Positions 39,009 through 50,582 of a stretch of DNA of 64,000 bases are shown piece after piece. The stretch is from Mytilus trossulus (Eukaryota; Mollusca; Bivalvia; Mytilida; Mytilidae), in NCBI RefSeq assembly GCF_036588685.1, contig NC_086386.1:50267878-50331877 (forward strand), in the 5' to 3' direction. The stretch's first letter is position 1. The number at the start of each line of letters is the position of its first letter. The notes beneath the pieces are model-generated. The model searched no databases and had not been told where the DNA came from. It worked only from the letters and a program-made list of their open reading frames with translations. The translations under genes and the position numbers were made by a program.

Positions 39009-40136
39009 GCTTGGATATCTGACATTTGTCCATTTGAGTAAATCAGGAGTAACTTTATAAAGAGGTATTCGAACATATTATAGTCAGCCGATACATCAGT
39101 TTAAAACATACAATAAAAAAAATCGACTTCGCATCGAGAGCCATTTGCCTCCTTCCACTGATTTCATTGAAACACGTTGGTGTATTAAAGACCGGGACAC
39201 TTTTTCAGGACGATTTGTTGAAAGGGACCAAATAAAGTAGGATAACTCTGTGGATTAAAAACGTACTATGTACGTTCAGATCGCCATGATGCTTTCACAC
39301 GGAATATCAATAGTTTACAATTCACTCCTCCGCAATAAATTAAAAAAATTCAACAAGAACTTTATTGTTTTTCCCTCTTTCGTCGCTTCAATTTCGTAAC
39401 TGCCTTTCGTTCATACAACACTGTTTGCTTCTGTTTCGTATTCAGTTACCATTTTTACAGTGTACGCGCAAAATTTTAAAATCAAATTTATTCAATTTGG
39501 TGCGAGGGAAAAAAATCGACGGCAAAGCAATCATTTGCGTTTGAAATTGATAAAGGAGGGCGACAAAGGTCGCGAGATTATTTCTTGAATCCGTCCATGC
39601 TGCACATGCAGTTTCCGCTTTTTCAATATAGCCAGGCAAATAAAATACGGCATCACTTTTCATCAAATGCACGTATTTTCCTCTTATGCAATTTACCCGG
39701 TATAGTTGAATTTCATATTATTTCAAATAGAAAAAATAATTTGCCAACCAAAAACTTGTTTTCATCGTAAAGCAAATTGAATAAGCTTTCAAACTTAATT
39801 TATAGTTTTTACTTGTAACAAGCGGATTTTTTGTCATGTTACTTAAATGGAGAGGCAAAACTTGAAATTTACGGATGACGAGATAATAATTTAAAACAAA
39901 ACTTACTGATATGAAGTGTAGAAACCAAGTTGTGTGACTGAGAAATTAATTTGCTTCTTTATATCGTATACTCAAATTGATGAAATACAATGATATGAAA
40001 CAAAAGAGTGGAAAACCGGTTTGCGATCACAATTTACGCTACTCCTGAACAGTCTCAGCGTACCAAAGAAAAAGTTTAACAACAGTTTCAAGTTTTAGGA
40101 TTTATTGGGAACTTCTCTTTACATTTGATATATTAA

Positions 40137-40300
40137 CAGGGGATAGCGCGAACGCAGTCCCCCACACTAAAAAATTGCGTACCCGAGTTGCCCACATTTG
40201 GGGCAATCGCAGGCTTCAGCCTAACCGGAGTGCAATGGAAAGGCCTCGACCTGGGGAGACCGCCTTTTTGATCACGGTGCTCCCTGTACCAGGTAAGTAT
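40137..40300 (-). ncRNA. U1: U1 snRNA copy A30
   Basis: Intact, 164 nt; last minus-strand copy, 170 bp before the gap where orientation changes. Its -90 to -1 region is complete. Confidence 0.97.
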
Positions 40301-40470
40301 GCTTGGATATCTGACATTTGTCCATTTGAGTAAATCAGGAGTAACTTTATAAAGAGGTATTCGAACATATTATAGTCAGCCGATACATCAGTTTAAAACA
40401 TACAATAAAAAAAATCGACTTCGCATCGAGAGCCATTTGCCTCCTTCCACTGATTTCATTGAAACACGTT

Positions 40471-40570
40471 NNNNNNNNNNNNNNNNNNNNNNNNNNNNNN
40501 NNNNNNNNNNNNNNNNNNNNNNNNNNNNNNNNNNNNNNNNNNNNNNNNNNNNNNNNNNNNNNNNNNNNNN
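40471..40570. other. Assembly gap, 100 N, at the orientation switch
   Basis: Left of the gap U1 reads leftward, right of it rightward, so the arrays face away from each other. A 100-N run is a standard placeholder; the true size and content are unknown, and the relative orientation rests on scaffolding. Confidence 0.95.
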
Positions 40571-41077
40571 TCAATTTGCTTTACGATGAAACAAGTTTTT
40601 GGTTGGCAAGTTATTTTTTTTTTATTTGAAATAGTATGAAATTCAACTATACCTGTTAATTTGCATAAGAGGAAAATACGTGCATTTGATGAAAAGTGAT
40701 GCCGTATTTTATTTGCCTGGCTATATTGAAAAAGCGGAAACTGCATGTGCAGCACGGACGGATTCAAGAAATAATCTCGCGACCTTTGTCGCCCTCCTTT
40801 ATCAATTTTAAACGCAAATGATTGCTTTGCCGTCGATTTTTTTCCCCGCACCAAATTGAGTAAATTTGATTTTAAAATTTTGCGCGTACACTGTAAAAAT
40901 GGTAACTGAATTCGAAACAGAAGCAAACAGTGTTGTATGAACGAAAGGCAGTTACGAATTGAAGCGACGAAGGAGGGAAAAACAATAAAGTTCTTGTTGG
41001 TTTTTTTTCCTTTATTGCGGAGGAGTGAATTTTAAACAATTATTGATATTCCGTGTGAAAGCATCATGGCGATCTGA

Positions 41078-41092
41078 ACGTACGTAGTACGT
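41078..41092. promoter_or_regulatory. Palindrome ACGTAC-GTA-GTACGT upstream of B1
   Basis: Block B version of the palindrome at 2219-2233, again 253-267 bp from U1. Arms identical; the centre, in U1 sense, is GTA where block A has ATA. Confidence 0.4.
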
Positions 41093-41254
41093 TTTTAATC
41101 CACAGAGTTATCCTACTTTATTTGGTCCCTTTCAACAAATCGTCCTGAAAAAGTGTCCCGGTCTTTAATACACCAACGTGTTTCAATGAAATCAGTGGAA
41201 GGAGGCAAATGGCCCTCGATGCGAAGTCGATTTTTTTTATTGTATGTTTTAAAT

Positions 41255-41344
41255 TGATGTATCGGCTGACTATAATATGTTCGAATACCTCTTTATAAAG
41301 TTACTCCTGATTTACTCAAATGGACAAATGTCAGATATCCAAGC
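41255..41344 (+). promoter_or_regulatory. Conserved U1 core promoter region (-90 to -1), block B
   Basis: Identical to block A up to -90; the first difference is at 41254 (-91, T for C). TTTATAAAG lies at 41292-41300. The region presumably holds the PSE. Confidence 0.65.
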
Positions 41345-41508
41345 ATACTTACCTGGTACAGGGAGCACCGTGATCAAAAAGGCGGTCTCCCCAGGTCGAG
41401 GCCTTTCCATTGCACTCCGGTTAGGCTGAAGCCTGCGATTGCCCCAAATGTGGGCAACTCGGGTACGCAATTTTTTAGTGTGGGGGACTGCGTTCGCGCT
41501 ATCCCCTG
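41345..41508 (+). ncRNA. U1: U1 snRNA copy B1 (reference copy for block B)
   Basis: 164 nt, identical to A2 by eye despite the diverged spacer. Sm site AATTTTTTAG at 41469-41478. Confidence 0.98.
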
Positions 41509-42634
41509 TTAATAAATCAAATGTAAAGAGAAGTTCCCAATAAATACTAAAACTTGAAACTGTTGTTAAACTTTTTCTTTGATACGCTGAGACTGTTCAG
41601 GAGTAGCGTAAATTATGATCGCAAACCGGTTTTCCACTCTTTTGTTTCATATCATTGTATTTCATCAATTTGAGTATACGATATAAAGAAGCAAATTAAT
41701 TTCTCAGTCAGACAACTTGGTTTCTACACTTCATATAAGTAAGTTTTGTTTAAATCATTATCTCGTCATCCGTAAATTTCATGTTTTGCCTCTCCGTTTA
41801 AGTTACATAAAAAAAAATCCGCTTGCTACAAGTAAAAACTATAAATTAAGTTGGAAGCTTATTCAATTTGCTTTACGATGAAAACAAGTTTTTGGTTGGC
41901 AAGTTATTTTTTTTATTTGAAATAGTATGAAATTCAACTATACCTGTTAATTTGCATAAGAGGAAAATACGTGCATTTGATGAAAAGTGATGCCGTATTT
42001 TATTTGCCTGGCTATATTGAAAAAGCGGAAACTGCATGTGCAGCACGGACGGATTCAAGAAATAATCTCGCGACCTTTGTCGCCCTCCTTATCAATTTTA
42101 AACGCAAATGATTGCTTTGCCGTCGATTTTTTTCCCCCGCACCAAATTGAGTAAATTTGATTTTAAAATTTTGCGCGTACACTGTAAAAATGGTAACTGA
42201 ATTCGAAACAGAAGCAAACAGTGTTGTATGAACGAAAGGCAGTTACGAAATTGAAGCGACGAAGGAGGGAAAACAATAAAGTTCTTGTTGGTTTTTTTTC
42301 CTTTATTGCGGAGGAGTGAATTTTAAACAATTATTGATATTCCGTGTGAAAGCATCATGGCGATCTGAACGTACGTAGTACGTTTTTAATCCACAGAGTT
42401 ATCCTACTTTATTTGGTCCCTTTCAACAAATCGTCCTGAAAAGTGTCCCGGTCTTTAATACACCAACGTGTTTCAATGAAATCAGTGGAAGGAGGCAAAT
42501 GGCCCTCGATGCGAAGTCGATTTTTTTTATTGTATGTTTTAAATTGATGTATCGGCTGACTATAATATGTTCGAATACCTCTTTATAAAGTTACTCCTGA
42601 TTTACTCAAATGGACAAATGTCAGATATCCAAGC
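41509..42634. repeat. Block B spacer (representative), no gene
   Basis: 1126 bp between B1 and B2. Same order as the block A spacer in reverse, with scattered substitutions. No coding frame, tRNA, 5S or other snRNA seen. Open frames of 64-77 codons differ between units through indels, which argues against coding. Confidence 0.8.
41523..41533 (+). terminator. Putative snRNA 3' box, block B
   Basis: GTAAAGAGAAG, 15 bp after U1. The base at 41515, between gene and motif, differs from block A while the motif does not. Confidence 0.55.
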
Positions 42635-42798
42635 ATACTTACCTGGTACAGGGAGCACCGTGATCAAAAAGGCGGTCTCCCCAGGTCGAGGCCTTTCCAT
42701 TGCACTCCGGTTAGGCTGAAGCCTGCGATTGCCCCAAATGTGGGCAACTCGGGTACGCAATTTTTTAGTGTGGGGGACTGCGTTCGCGCTATCCCCTG
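42635..42798 (+). ncRNA. U1: U1 snRNA copy B2
   Basis: Intact, 164 nt; 1290 bp from B1. Confidence 0.97.
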
Positions 42799-43927
42799 TT
42801 AATAAATCAAATGTAAAGAGAAGTTCCCAATAAATACTAAAACTTGAAACTGTTGTTAAACTTTTTCTTTGATACGCTGAGACTGTTCAGGAGTAGCGTA
42901 AATTATGATCGCAAACCGGTTTTCCACTCTTTTGTTTCATATCATTGTATTTCATCAATTTGAGTATACGATATAAAGAAGCAAATTAATTTCTCAGTCA
43001 GACAACTTGGTTTCTACACTTCATATAAGTAAGTTTTGTTTAAATCATTATCTCGTCATCCGTAAATTTCATGTTTTGCCTCTCCGTTTAAGTTACATAA
43101 AAAAAAATCCGCTTGCTACAAGTAAAAACTATAAATTAAGTTTGGAAGCTTATTCAATTTGCTTTACGATGAAAACAAGTTTTTGGTTGGCAAGTTATTT
43201 TTTTTTATTTGAAATAGTATGAAATTCAACTATACCTGTTAATTTGCATAAGAGGAAAATACGTGCATTTGATGAAAAGTGATGCCGTATTTTATTTGCC
43301 TGGCTATATTGAAAAAGCGGAAACTGCATGTGCAGCACGGACGGATTCAAGAAATAATCTCGCGACCTTTGTCGCCCTCCTTTATCAATTTTAAACGCAA
43401 ATGATTGCTTTGCCGTCGATTTTTTTCCCCCGCACCAAATTGAGTAAATTTGATTTTAAAATTTGCGCGTACACTGTAAAAATGGTAACTGAATTCGAAA
43501 CAGAAGCAAACAGTGTTTGTATGAACGAAAGGCAGTTACGAAATTGAAGCGACGAAGGAGGGAAAAACAATAAAGTTCTTGTTGGTTTTTTTTCCTTTAT
43601 TGCGGAGGAGTGAATTTTAAACAATTATTGATATTCCGTGTGAAAGCATCATGGCGATCTGAACGTACGTAGTACGTTTTTAATCCACAGAGTTATCCTA
43701 CTTTATTTGGTCCCTTTCAACAAATCGTCCTGAAAAAGTGTCCGGTCTTTAATACACCAACGTGTTTCAATGAAATCAGTGGAAGGAGGCAAATGGCCCT
43801 CGATGCGAAGTCGATTTTTTTTATTGTATGTTTAAATTGATGTATCGGCTGACTATAATATGTTCGAATACCTCTTTATAAAGTTACTCCTGATTTACTC
43901 AAATGGACAAATGTCAGATATCCAAGC

Positions 43928-44091
43928 ATACTTACCTGGTACAGGGAGCACCGTGATCAAAAAGGCGGTCTCCCCAGGTCGAGGCCTTTCCATTGCACTC
44001 CGGTTAGGCTGAAGCCTGCGATTGCCCCAAATGTGGGCAACTCGGGTACGCAATTTTTTAGTGTGGGGGACTGCGTTCGCGCTATCCCCTG
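43928..44091 (+). ncRNA. U1: U1 snRNA copy B3
   Basis: Intact, 164 nt. The spacer before it has one-base losses (GTGTCCGG near 43738; ATGTTTAAATTG near 43830). Confidence 0.97.
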
Positions 44092-45222
44092 TTAATAAAT
44101 CAAATGTAAAGAGAAGTTCCCAATAAATACTAAAACTTGAAACTGTTGTTAAACTTTTTCTTTGATACGCTGAGACTGTTCAGGAGTAGCGTAAATTATG
44201 ATCGCAAACCGGTTTTCCACTCTTTTGTTTCATATCATTGTATTTCATCAATTTGAGTATACGATATAAAGAAGCAAATTAATTTCTCAGTCAGACAACT
44301 TGGTTTCTACACTTCATATAAGTAAGTTTTGTTTAATCATTATCTCGTCATCCGTAAATTTCATGTTTTGCCTCTCCGTTTAAGTTACATAAAAAAAAAT
44401 CCGCTTGCTACAAGTAAAACTATAAATTAAGTTTGGAAGCTTATTCAATTTGCTTTACGATGAAAACAAGTTTTTGGTTGGCAAGTTATTTTTTTTTATT
44501 TGAAATAGTATGAAATTCAACTATACCTGTTAATTTGCATAAGAGGAAAATACGTGCATTTGATGAAAAGTGATGCCGTATTTTATTTGCCTGGCTATAT
44601 TGAAAAAGCGGAAACTGCATGTGCAGCACGGACGGATTCAAGAAATAATCTCGCGACCTTTGTCGCCCTCCTTTATCAATTTTAAACGCAAATGATTGCT
44701 TTGCCGTCGATTTTTTTCCCCCGCACCAAATTGAGTAAATTTGATTTTAAAATTTTGCGCGTACACTGTAAAAATGGTAACTGAATTCGAAACAGAAGCA
44801 AACAGTGTTGTATGAACGAAAGGCAGTTACGAAATTGACAGCGACGAAGGAGGGAAAAACAATAAAGTTCTTGTTGGTTTTTTTTTCCTTTATTGCGGAG
44901 GAGGTGAATTTTAAACAATTATTGATATTCCGTGTGAAAGCATCATGGCGATCTGAACGTACGTAGTACGTTTTTAATCCACAGAGTTATCCTACTTTAT
45001 TTGGTCCCTTTCAACAAATCGTCCTGAAAAAGTGTCCCGGTCTTTAATACACCAACGTGTTTCAATGAAATCAGTGGAAGGAGGCAAATGGCCCTCGATG
45101 CGAAGTCGATTTTTTTATTGTATGTTTTAAATTGATGTATCGGCTGACTATAATATGTTCGAATACCTCTTTATAAAGTTACTCCTGATTTACTCAAATG
45201 GACAAATGTCAGATATCCAAGC

Positions 45223-45384
45223 ATACTTACCTGGTACAGGGAGCACCGTGATCAAAAAGGCGGTCTCCCCAGGTCGAGGCCTTTCCATTGCACTCCGTTA
45301 GGCTGAAGCCTGCGATTGCCCCAAATGTGGGCAACTCGGGTACGCAATTTTTTAGTGTGGGGGACTGCGTTCGCGCTATCCCTG
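45223..45384 (+). ncRNA. U1: U1 snRNA copy B4, two one-base deletions
   Basis: 162 nt. One G is missing after the U1A loop (ACTCCGTTAG for ACTCCGGTTAG), breaking the closing stem of stem-loop II. One C is missing in the last strand of stem-loop IV (ATCCCTG for ATCCCCTG). Either a decaying copy or homopolymer sequencing errors. Confidence 0.85.
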
Positions 45385-46514
45385 TTAATAAATCAAATGT
45401 AAAGAGAAGTTCCCAATAAATACTAAAACTTGAAACTGTTGTTAAACTTTTTCTTTGATACGCTGAGACTGTTCAGGAGTAGCGTAAATTATGATCGCAA
45501 ACCGGTTTTCCACTCTTTTGTTTCATATCATTGTATTTCATCAATTTGAGTATACGATATAAAGAAGCAAATTAATTTCTCAGTCAGACAACTTGGTTTC
45601 TACACTTCATATAAGTAAGTTTTGTTTAAATCATTATCTCGTCATCCGTAAATTTCATGTTTGCCTCTCCGTTTAAGTTACATAAAAAAAAATCCGCTTG
45701 CTACAAGTAAAAACTATAAATTAAGTTTGGAAGCTTATTCAATTTGCTTTACGATGAAAACAAGTTTTTGGTTGGCAAGTTATTTTTTTTTATTTGAAAT
45801 AGTATGAAATTCAACTATACCTGTTAATTTGCATAAGAGGAAAATACGTGCATTTGATGAAAAGTGATGCCGTATTTTATTTGCCTGGCTATATTGAAAA
45901 AGCGGAAACTGCATGTGCAGCACGGACGGATTCAAGAAATAATCTCGCGACCTTTGTCGCCCTCCTTTATCAATTTTAAACGCAAATGATTGCTTTGCCG
46001 TCGATTTTTTTCCCCCGCACCAAATTGAGTAAATTTGATTTTAAAATTTTGCGCGTACACTGTAAAAATGGTAACTGAATTCGAAACAGAAGCAAACAGT
46101 GTTGTATGAACGAAAGGCAGTTACGAAATTGAAGCGACGAAGGAGGGAAAAACAATAAAGTTCTTGTTGGTTTTTTTTCCTTTATTGCGGAGGAGTGAAT
46201 TTTAAACAATTATTGATATTCCGTGTGAAAGCATCATGGCGATCTGAACGTACGTAGTACGTTTTTAATCCACAGAGTTATCCTACTTTATTTGGTCCCT
46301 TTCAACAAATCGTCCTGAAAAAGTGTCCCGGTCTTTAATACACCAACGTGTTTCAATGAAATCAGTGGAAGGAGGCAAATGGCCCTCGATGCGAAGTCGA
46401 TTTTTTTTATTGTATGTTTTAAATTGATGTATCGGCTGACTATAATATGTTCGAATACCTCTTTATAAAGTTACTCCTGATTTACTCAAATGGACAAATG
46501 TCAGATATCCAAGC

Positions 46515-46678
46515 ATACTTACCTGGTACAGGGAGCACCGTGATCAAAAAGGCGGTCTCCCCAGGTCGAGGCCTTTCCATTGCACTCCGGTTAGGCTGAA
46601 GCCTGCGATTGCCCCAAATGTGGGCAACTCGGGTACGCAATTTTTTAGTGTGGGGGACTGCGTTCGCGCTATCCCCTG
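46515..46678 (+). ncRNA. U1: U1 snRNA copy B5
   Basis: Intact, 164 nt; 1292 bp from B4. Confidence 0.97.
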
Positions 46679-47807
46679 TTAATAAATCAAATGTAAAGAG
46701 AAGTTCCCAATAAATACTAAAACTTGAAACTGTTGTTAAACTTTTCTTTGATACGCTGAGACTGTTCAGGAGTAGCGTAAATTATGATCGCAAACCGGTT
46801 TTCCACTCTTTTGTTTCATATCATTGTATTTCATCAATTTGAGTATACGATATAAAGAAGCAAATTAATTTCTCAGTCAGACAACTTGGTTTCTACACTT
46901 CATATAAGTAAGTTTTGTTTAAATCATTATCTCGTCATCCGTAAATTTCATGTTTTGCCTCTCCGTTTAAGTTACATAAAAAAAAATCCGCTTGCTACAA
47001 GTAAAAACTATAAATTAAGTTTGGAAGCTTATTCAATTTGCTTTACGATGAAAACAAGTTTTTGGTTGGCAAGTTATTTTTTTTTATTTGAAATAGTATG
47101 AAATTCAACTATACCTGTTAATTTGCATAAGAGGAAAATACGTGCATTTGATGAAAAGTGATGCCGTATTTTATTTGCCTGGCTATATTGAAAAAGCGGA
47201 AACTGCATGTGCAGCACGGACGGATTCAAGAAATAATCTCGCGACCTTTGTCGCCCTCCTTTATCAATTTTAAACGCAAATGATTGCTTTGCCGTCGATT
47301 TTTTTCCCCCGCACCAAATTGAGTAAATTTGATTTTAAATTTTGCGCGTACACTGTAAAAATGGTAACTGAATTCGAAACAGAAGCAAACAGTGTTGTAT
47401 GAACGAAAGGCAGTTACGAAATTGAAGCGACGAAGGAGGGAAAAACAATAAAGTTCTTGTTGGTTTTTTTTCCTTTATTGCGGAGGAGTGAATTTTAAAC
47501 AATTATTGATATTCCGTGTGAAAGCATCATGGCGATCTGAACGTACGTAGTACGTTTTTAATCCACAGAGTTATCCTACTTTATTTGGTCCCTTTCAACA
47601 AATCGTCCTGAAAAAGTGTCCCGGTCTTTAATACACCAACGTGTTTCAATGAAATCAGTGGAAGGAGGCAAATGGCCCTCGATGCGAAGTCGATTTTTTT
47701 TATTGTATGTTTTAAATTGATGTATCGGCTGACTATAATATGTTCGAATACCTCTTTATAAAGTTACTCCTGATTTACTCAAATGGACAAATGTCAGATA
47801 TCCAAGC

Positions 47808-47971
47808 ATACTTACCTGGTACAGGGAGCACCGTGATCAAAAAGGCGGTCTCCCCAGGTCGAGGCCTTTCCATTGCACTCCGGTTAGGCTGAAGCCTGCG
47901 ATTGCCCCAAATGTGGGCAACTCGGGTACGCAATTTTTTAGTGTGGGGGACTGCGTTCGCGCTATCCCCTG
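47808..47971 (+). ncRNA. U1: U1 snRNA copy B6
   Basis: Intact, 164 nt; 1293 bp from B5. Confidence 0.97.
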
Positions 47972-49104
47972 TTAATAAATCAAATGTAAAGAGAAGTTCC
48001 CAATAAATACTAAAACTTGAAACTGTTGTTAAACTTTTTCTTTGATACGCTGAGACTGTTCAGGAGTAGCGTAAATTATGATCGCAAACCGGTTTTCCAC
48101 TCTTTTGTTTCATATCATTGTATTTCATCAATTTGAGTATACGATATAAAGAAGCAAATTAATTTCTCAGTCAGACAACTTGGTTTCTACACTTCATATA
48201 AGTAAGTTTTGTTTAAATCATTATCTCGTCATCCGTATAATTTCATGTTTTGCCTCTCCGTTTAAGTTACATAAAAAAAAATCCGCTTGCTACAAGTAAA
48301 AACTATAAATTAAGTTTGGAAGCTTATTCAATTTGCTTTACGATGAAAACAAGTTTTTGGTTGGCAAGTTATTTTTTTTTATTTGAAATAGTATGAAATT
48401 CAACTATACCTGTTAATTTGCATAAGAGGAAAATACGTGCATTTGATGAAAAGTGATGCCGTATTTTATTTGCCTGGCTATATTGAAAAAGCGGAAACTG
48501 CATGTGCAGCACGGACGGATTCAAGAAATAATCTCGCGACCTTTGTCGCCCTCCTTTATCAATTTTAAACGCAAATGATTGCTTTGCCGTCGATTTTTTT
48601 CCCCCGCACCAAATTGAGTAAATTTGATTTTAAAATTTTGCGCGTACACTGTAAAAATGGTAACTGAATTCGAAACAGAAGCAAACAGTGTTGTATGAAC
48701 GAAAGGCAGTTACGAAATTGAAGCGACGAAGGAGGGAAAAACAATAAAGTTCTTGTTGGTTTTTTTTTCCTTTATTGCGGAGGAGTGAATTTTAAACAAT
48801 TATTGATATTCCGTGTGAAAGCATCATGGCGATCTGAACGTACGTAGTACGTTTTTAATCCACAGAGTTATCCTACTTTATTTGGTCCCTTTCAACAAAT
48901 CGTCCTGAAAAAGTGTCCCGGTCTTTAATACACCAACGTGTTTCAATGAAATCAGTGGAAGGAGGCAAATGGCCCTCGATGCGAAGTCGATTTTTTTTAT
49001 TGTATGTTTTAAATTGATGTATCGGCTGACTATAATATGTTCGAATACCTCTTTATAAAGTTACTCCTGATTTACTCAAATGGACAAATGTCAGATATCC
49101 AAGC

Positions 49105-49268
49105 ATACTTACCTGGTACAGGGAGCACCGTGATCAAAAAGGCGGTCTCCCCAGGTCGAGGCCTTTCCATTGCACTCCGGTTAGGCTGAAGCCTGCGATT
49201 GCCCCAAATGTGGGCAACTCGGGTACGCAATTTTTTAGTGTGGGGGACTGCGTTCGCGCTATCCCCTG
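49105..49268 (+). ncRNA. U1: U1 snRNA copy B7
   Basis: Intact, 164 nt; the spacer after it becomes increasingly irregular towards B8. Confidence 0.97.
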
Positions 49269-50393
49269 TTAATAAATCAAATGTAAAGAGAAGTTCCCAA
49301 TAAATACTAAAACTTGAAACTGTTGTTAAACTTTTTCTTTGATACGCTGAGACTGTTCAGGAGTAGCGTAAATTATGATCGCAAACCGGTTTTCCACTCT
49401 TTTGTTTCATATCATTGTATTTCATCAATTTGAGTATACGATATAAAGAAGCAAATTAATTCTCAGTCAGACAACTTGGTTTCTACACTTCATATAAGTA
49501 AGTTTTGTTTAAATCATTATCTCGTCATCCGTAAATTTCATGTTTTGCCTCTCCGTTTAAGTTACATAAAAAAAATCCGCTTGCTACAAGTAAAAACTAT
49601 AAATTAAGTTTGGAAGCTTATTCAATTTGCTTTACGATGAAAACAGTTTTGGTTGGCAAGTTATTTTTTTTTATTTGAAATAGTATGAAATTCAACTATA
49701 CCTGTTAATTTGCATAAGAGGAAAATACGTGCATTTGATGAAAAGTGATGCCGGATTTTATTTGCCTGGCGATATTGAAAAAGCGGAAACTGCATGTGCA
49801 GCACGGACGGATTCAAGAAATAATCTCGGCGACTTTGTCGCCCTCCTTTATCAATTTTAAACGCAAATGATTGCTTTGCCGTCGATTTTTTTCCCCCGCA
49901 CCAAATTGAGTAAATTTGATTTGAAAATTTTGCGCGTACACTGTAAAAATGGTAACTGAATTCGAAACAGAAGCAAACAGTGTTGTATGAACGAAAGGCA
50001 GTTACGAAATTGAAGCGACGAAGGAGGGAAAAACAATAAAGTTCTTGGTGGTTTTTTTTCCTTTATTGCGGAGGAGTGAATTTTAAACAATTATTGATAT
50101 TCCGTGTGAAAGCATCATGGCGATCTGAACGTACGTAGTACGTTTGTATCCACAGAGTTATCCTACTTTATTTGGTCCCTTTCAACAAATCGTCCTGAAA
50201 AAGTGTCCCGGTCTTTAATACACCAACGTGTTTCAATGAAATCAGTGGAAGGAGGCAAATGGCCCTCGATGCGAAGTCGATTTTTTTTATTGTATGTTTT
50301 AAATTGATGTATCGGCTGACTATATATGTTCGAATACCTCTTTATAAAGTTACTCCTGATTACTCAAATGGGACAAATGTCAGATATCCAAGC

Positions 50394-50547
50394 ATACTTA
50401 CCTGGTACAGGGAGCACCGTGATCAAAAGGCGGTCTCCCCAGGTCGAGGCCTTTCCATTGCACTCCGGTTAGGCCTGAAGCCTGCGATTGCCCCAATGTG
50501 GGCACACAGGGTACGCAATGTTTTAGGTGGGGACTGCGTCGCGCTAT
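50394..50547 (+). pseudogene. U1: U1 snRNA copy B8, degenerate
   Basis: The 5' end and U1A loop are recognisable, but one A is lost from the 70K loop (GATCAAAAGG), a C is gained (AGGCCTGAAG), stem-loop III is scrambled (CCCCAATGTGGGCACACAG), the Sm site reads AATGTTTTAG, and homology ends at GCGCTAT before the last six bases. Its promoter also has changes (GACTATATATG; CAAATGGGAC). Not expected to make U1. Confidence 0.88.
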
Positions 50548-50582
50548 ACAAGATTTAGATAGTAATCCTGATATATCTAAAC
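50548..50582 (+). other. Non-homologous 35 bp replacing the B8 3' end and 3' box
   Basis: Between GCGCTAT and AAGTTCCC the normal end of U1 and the 3'-box motif are replaced by sequence found nowhere else in the window. It contains a perfect 8-bp inverted repeat, TTTAGATA (50554-50561) and TATCTAAA (50574-50581). Confidence 0.75.

Larger units (their letters stand above)
1..40470 (-). repeat. Block A: tandem U1 snRNA repeat array, 1293-bp unit
   Basis: Thirty head-to-tail units, each with a 164-bp U1 gene on the minus strand and about 1129 bp of spacer. U1-to-U1 distance is 1293 bp, with 1292 or 1294 where one base is lost or gained. Exceptions are 1327 (34-bp insertion, A1 to A2), 1733 (across the N gap, A11 to A12) and 2982 (retroelement, A21 to A22). 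Apart from these, units look almost base-identical by eye, which points to recent amplification or strong homogenisation. The window opens inside a unit: 1-475 is spacer downstream of A1. Confidence 0.97.

Noticed and set aside
40659-40666. Octamer ATTTGCAT in block B, as in vertebrate snRNA enhancers
   Set aside because: It lies 679-686 bp from U1 and block A has AAATTGCAT instead, so it is not conserved.
41278-41290. tRNA B-box-like GTTCGAATACC upstream of U1
   Set aside because: No A box or tRNA fold around it, and it sits in a Pol II snRNA promoter.
43007-43222. Open frames of 68-77 codons in block B spacers
   Set aside because: They vary in length and ending from unit to unit through one-base indels, and have no motif or start context.
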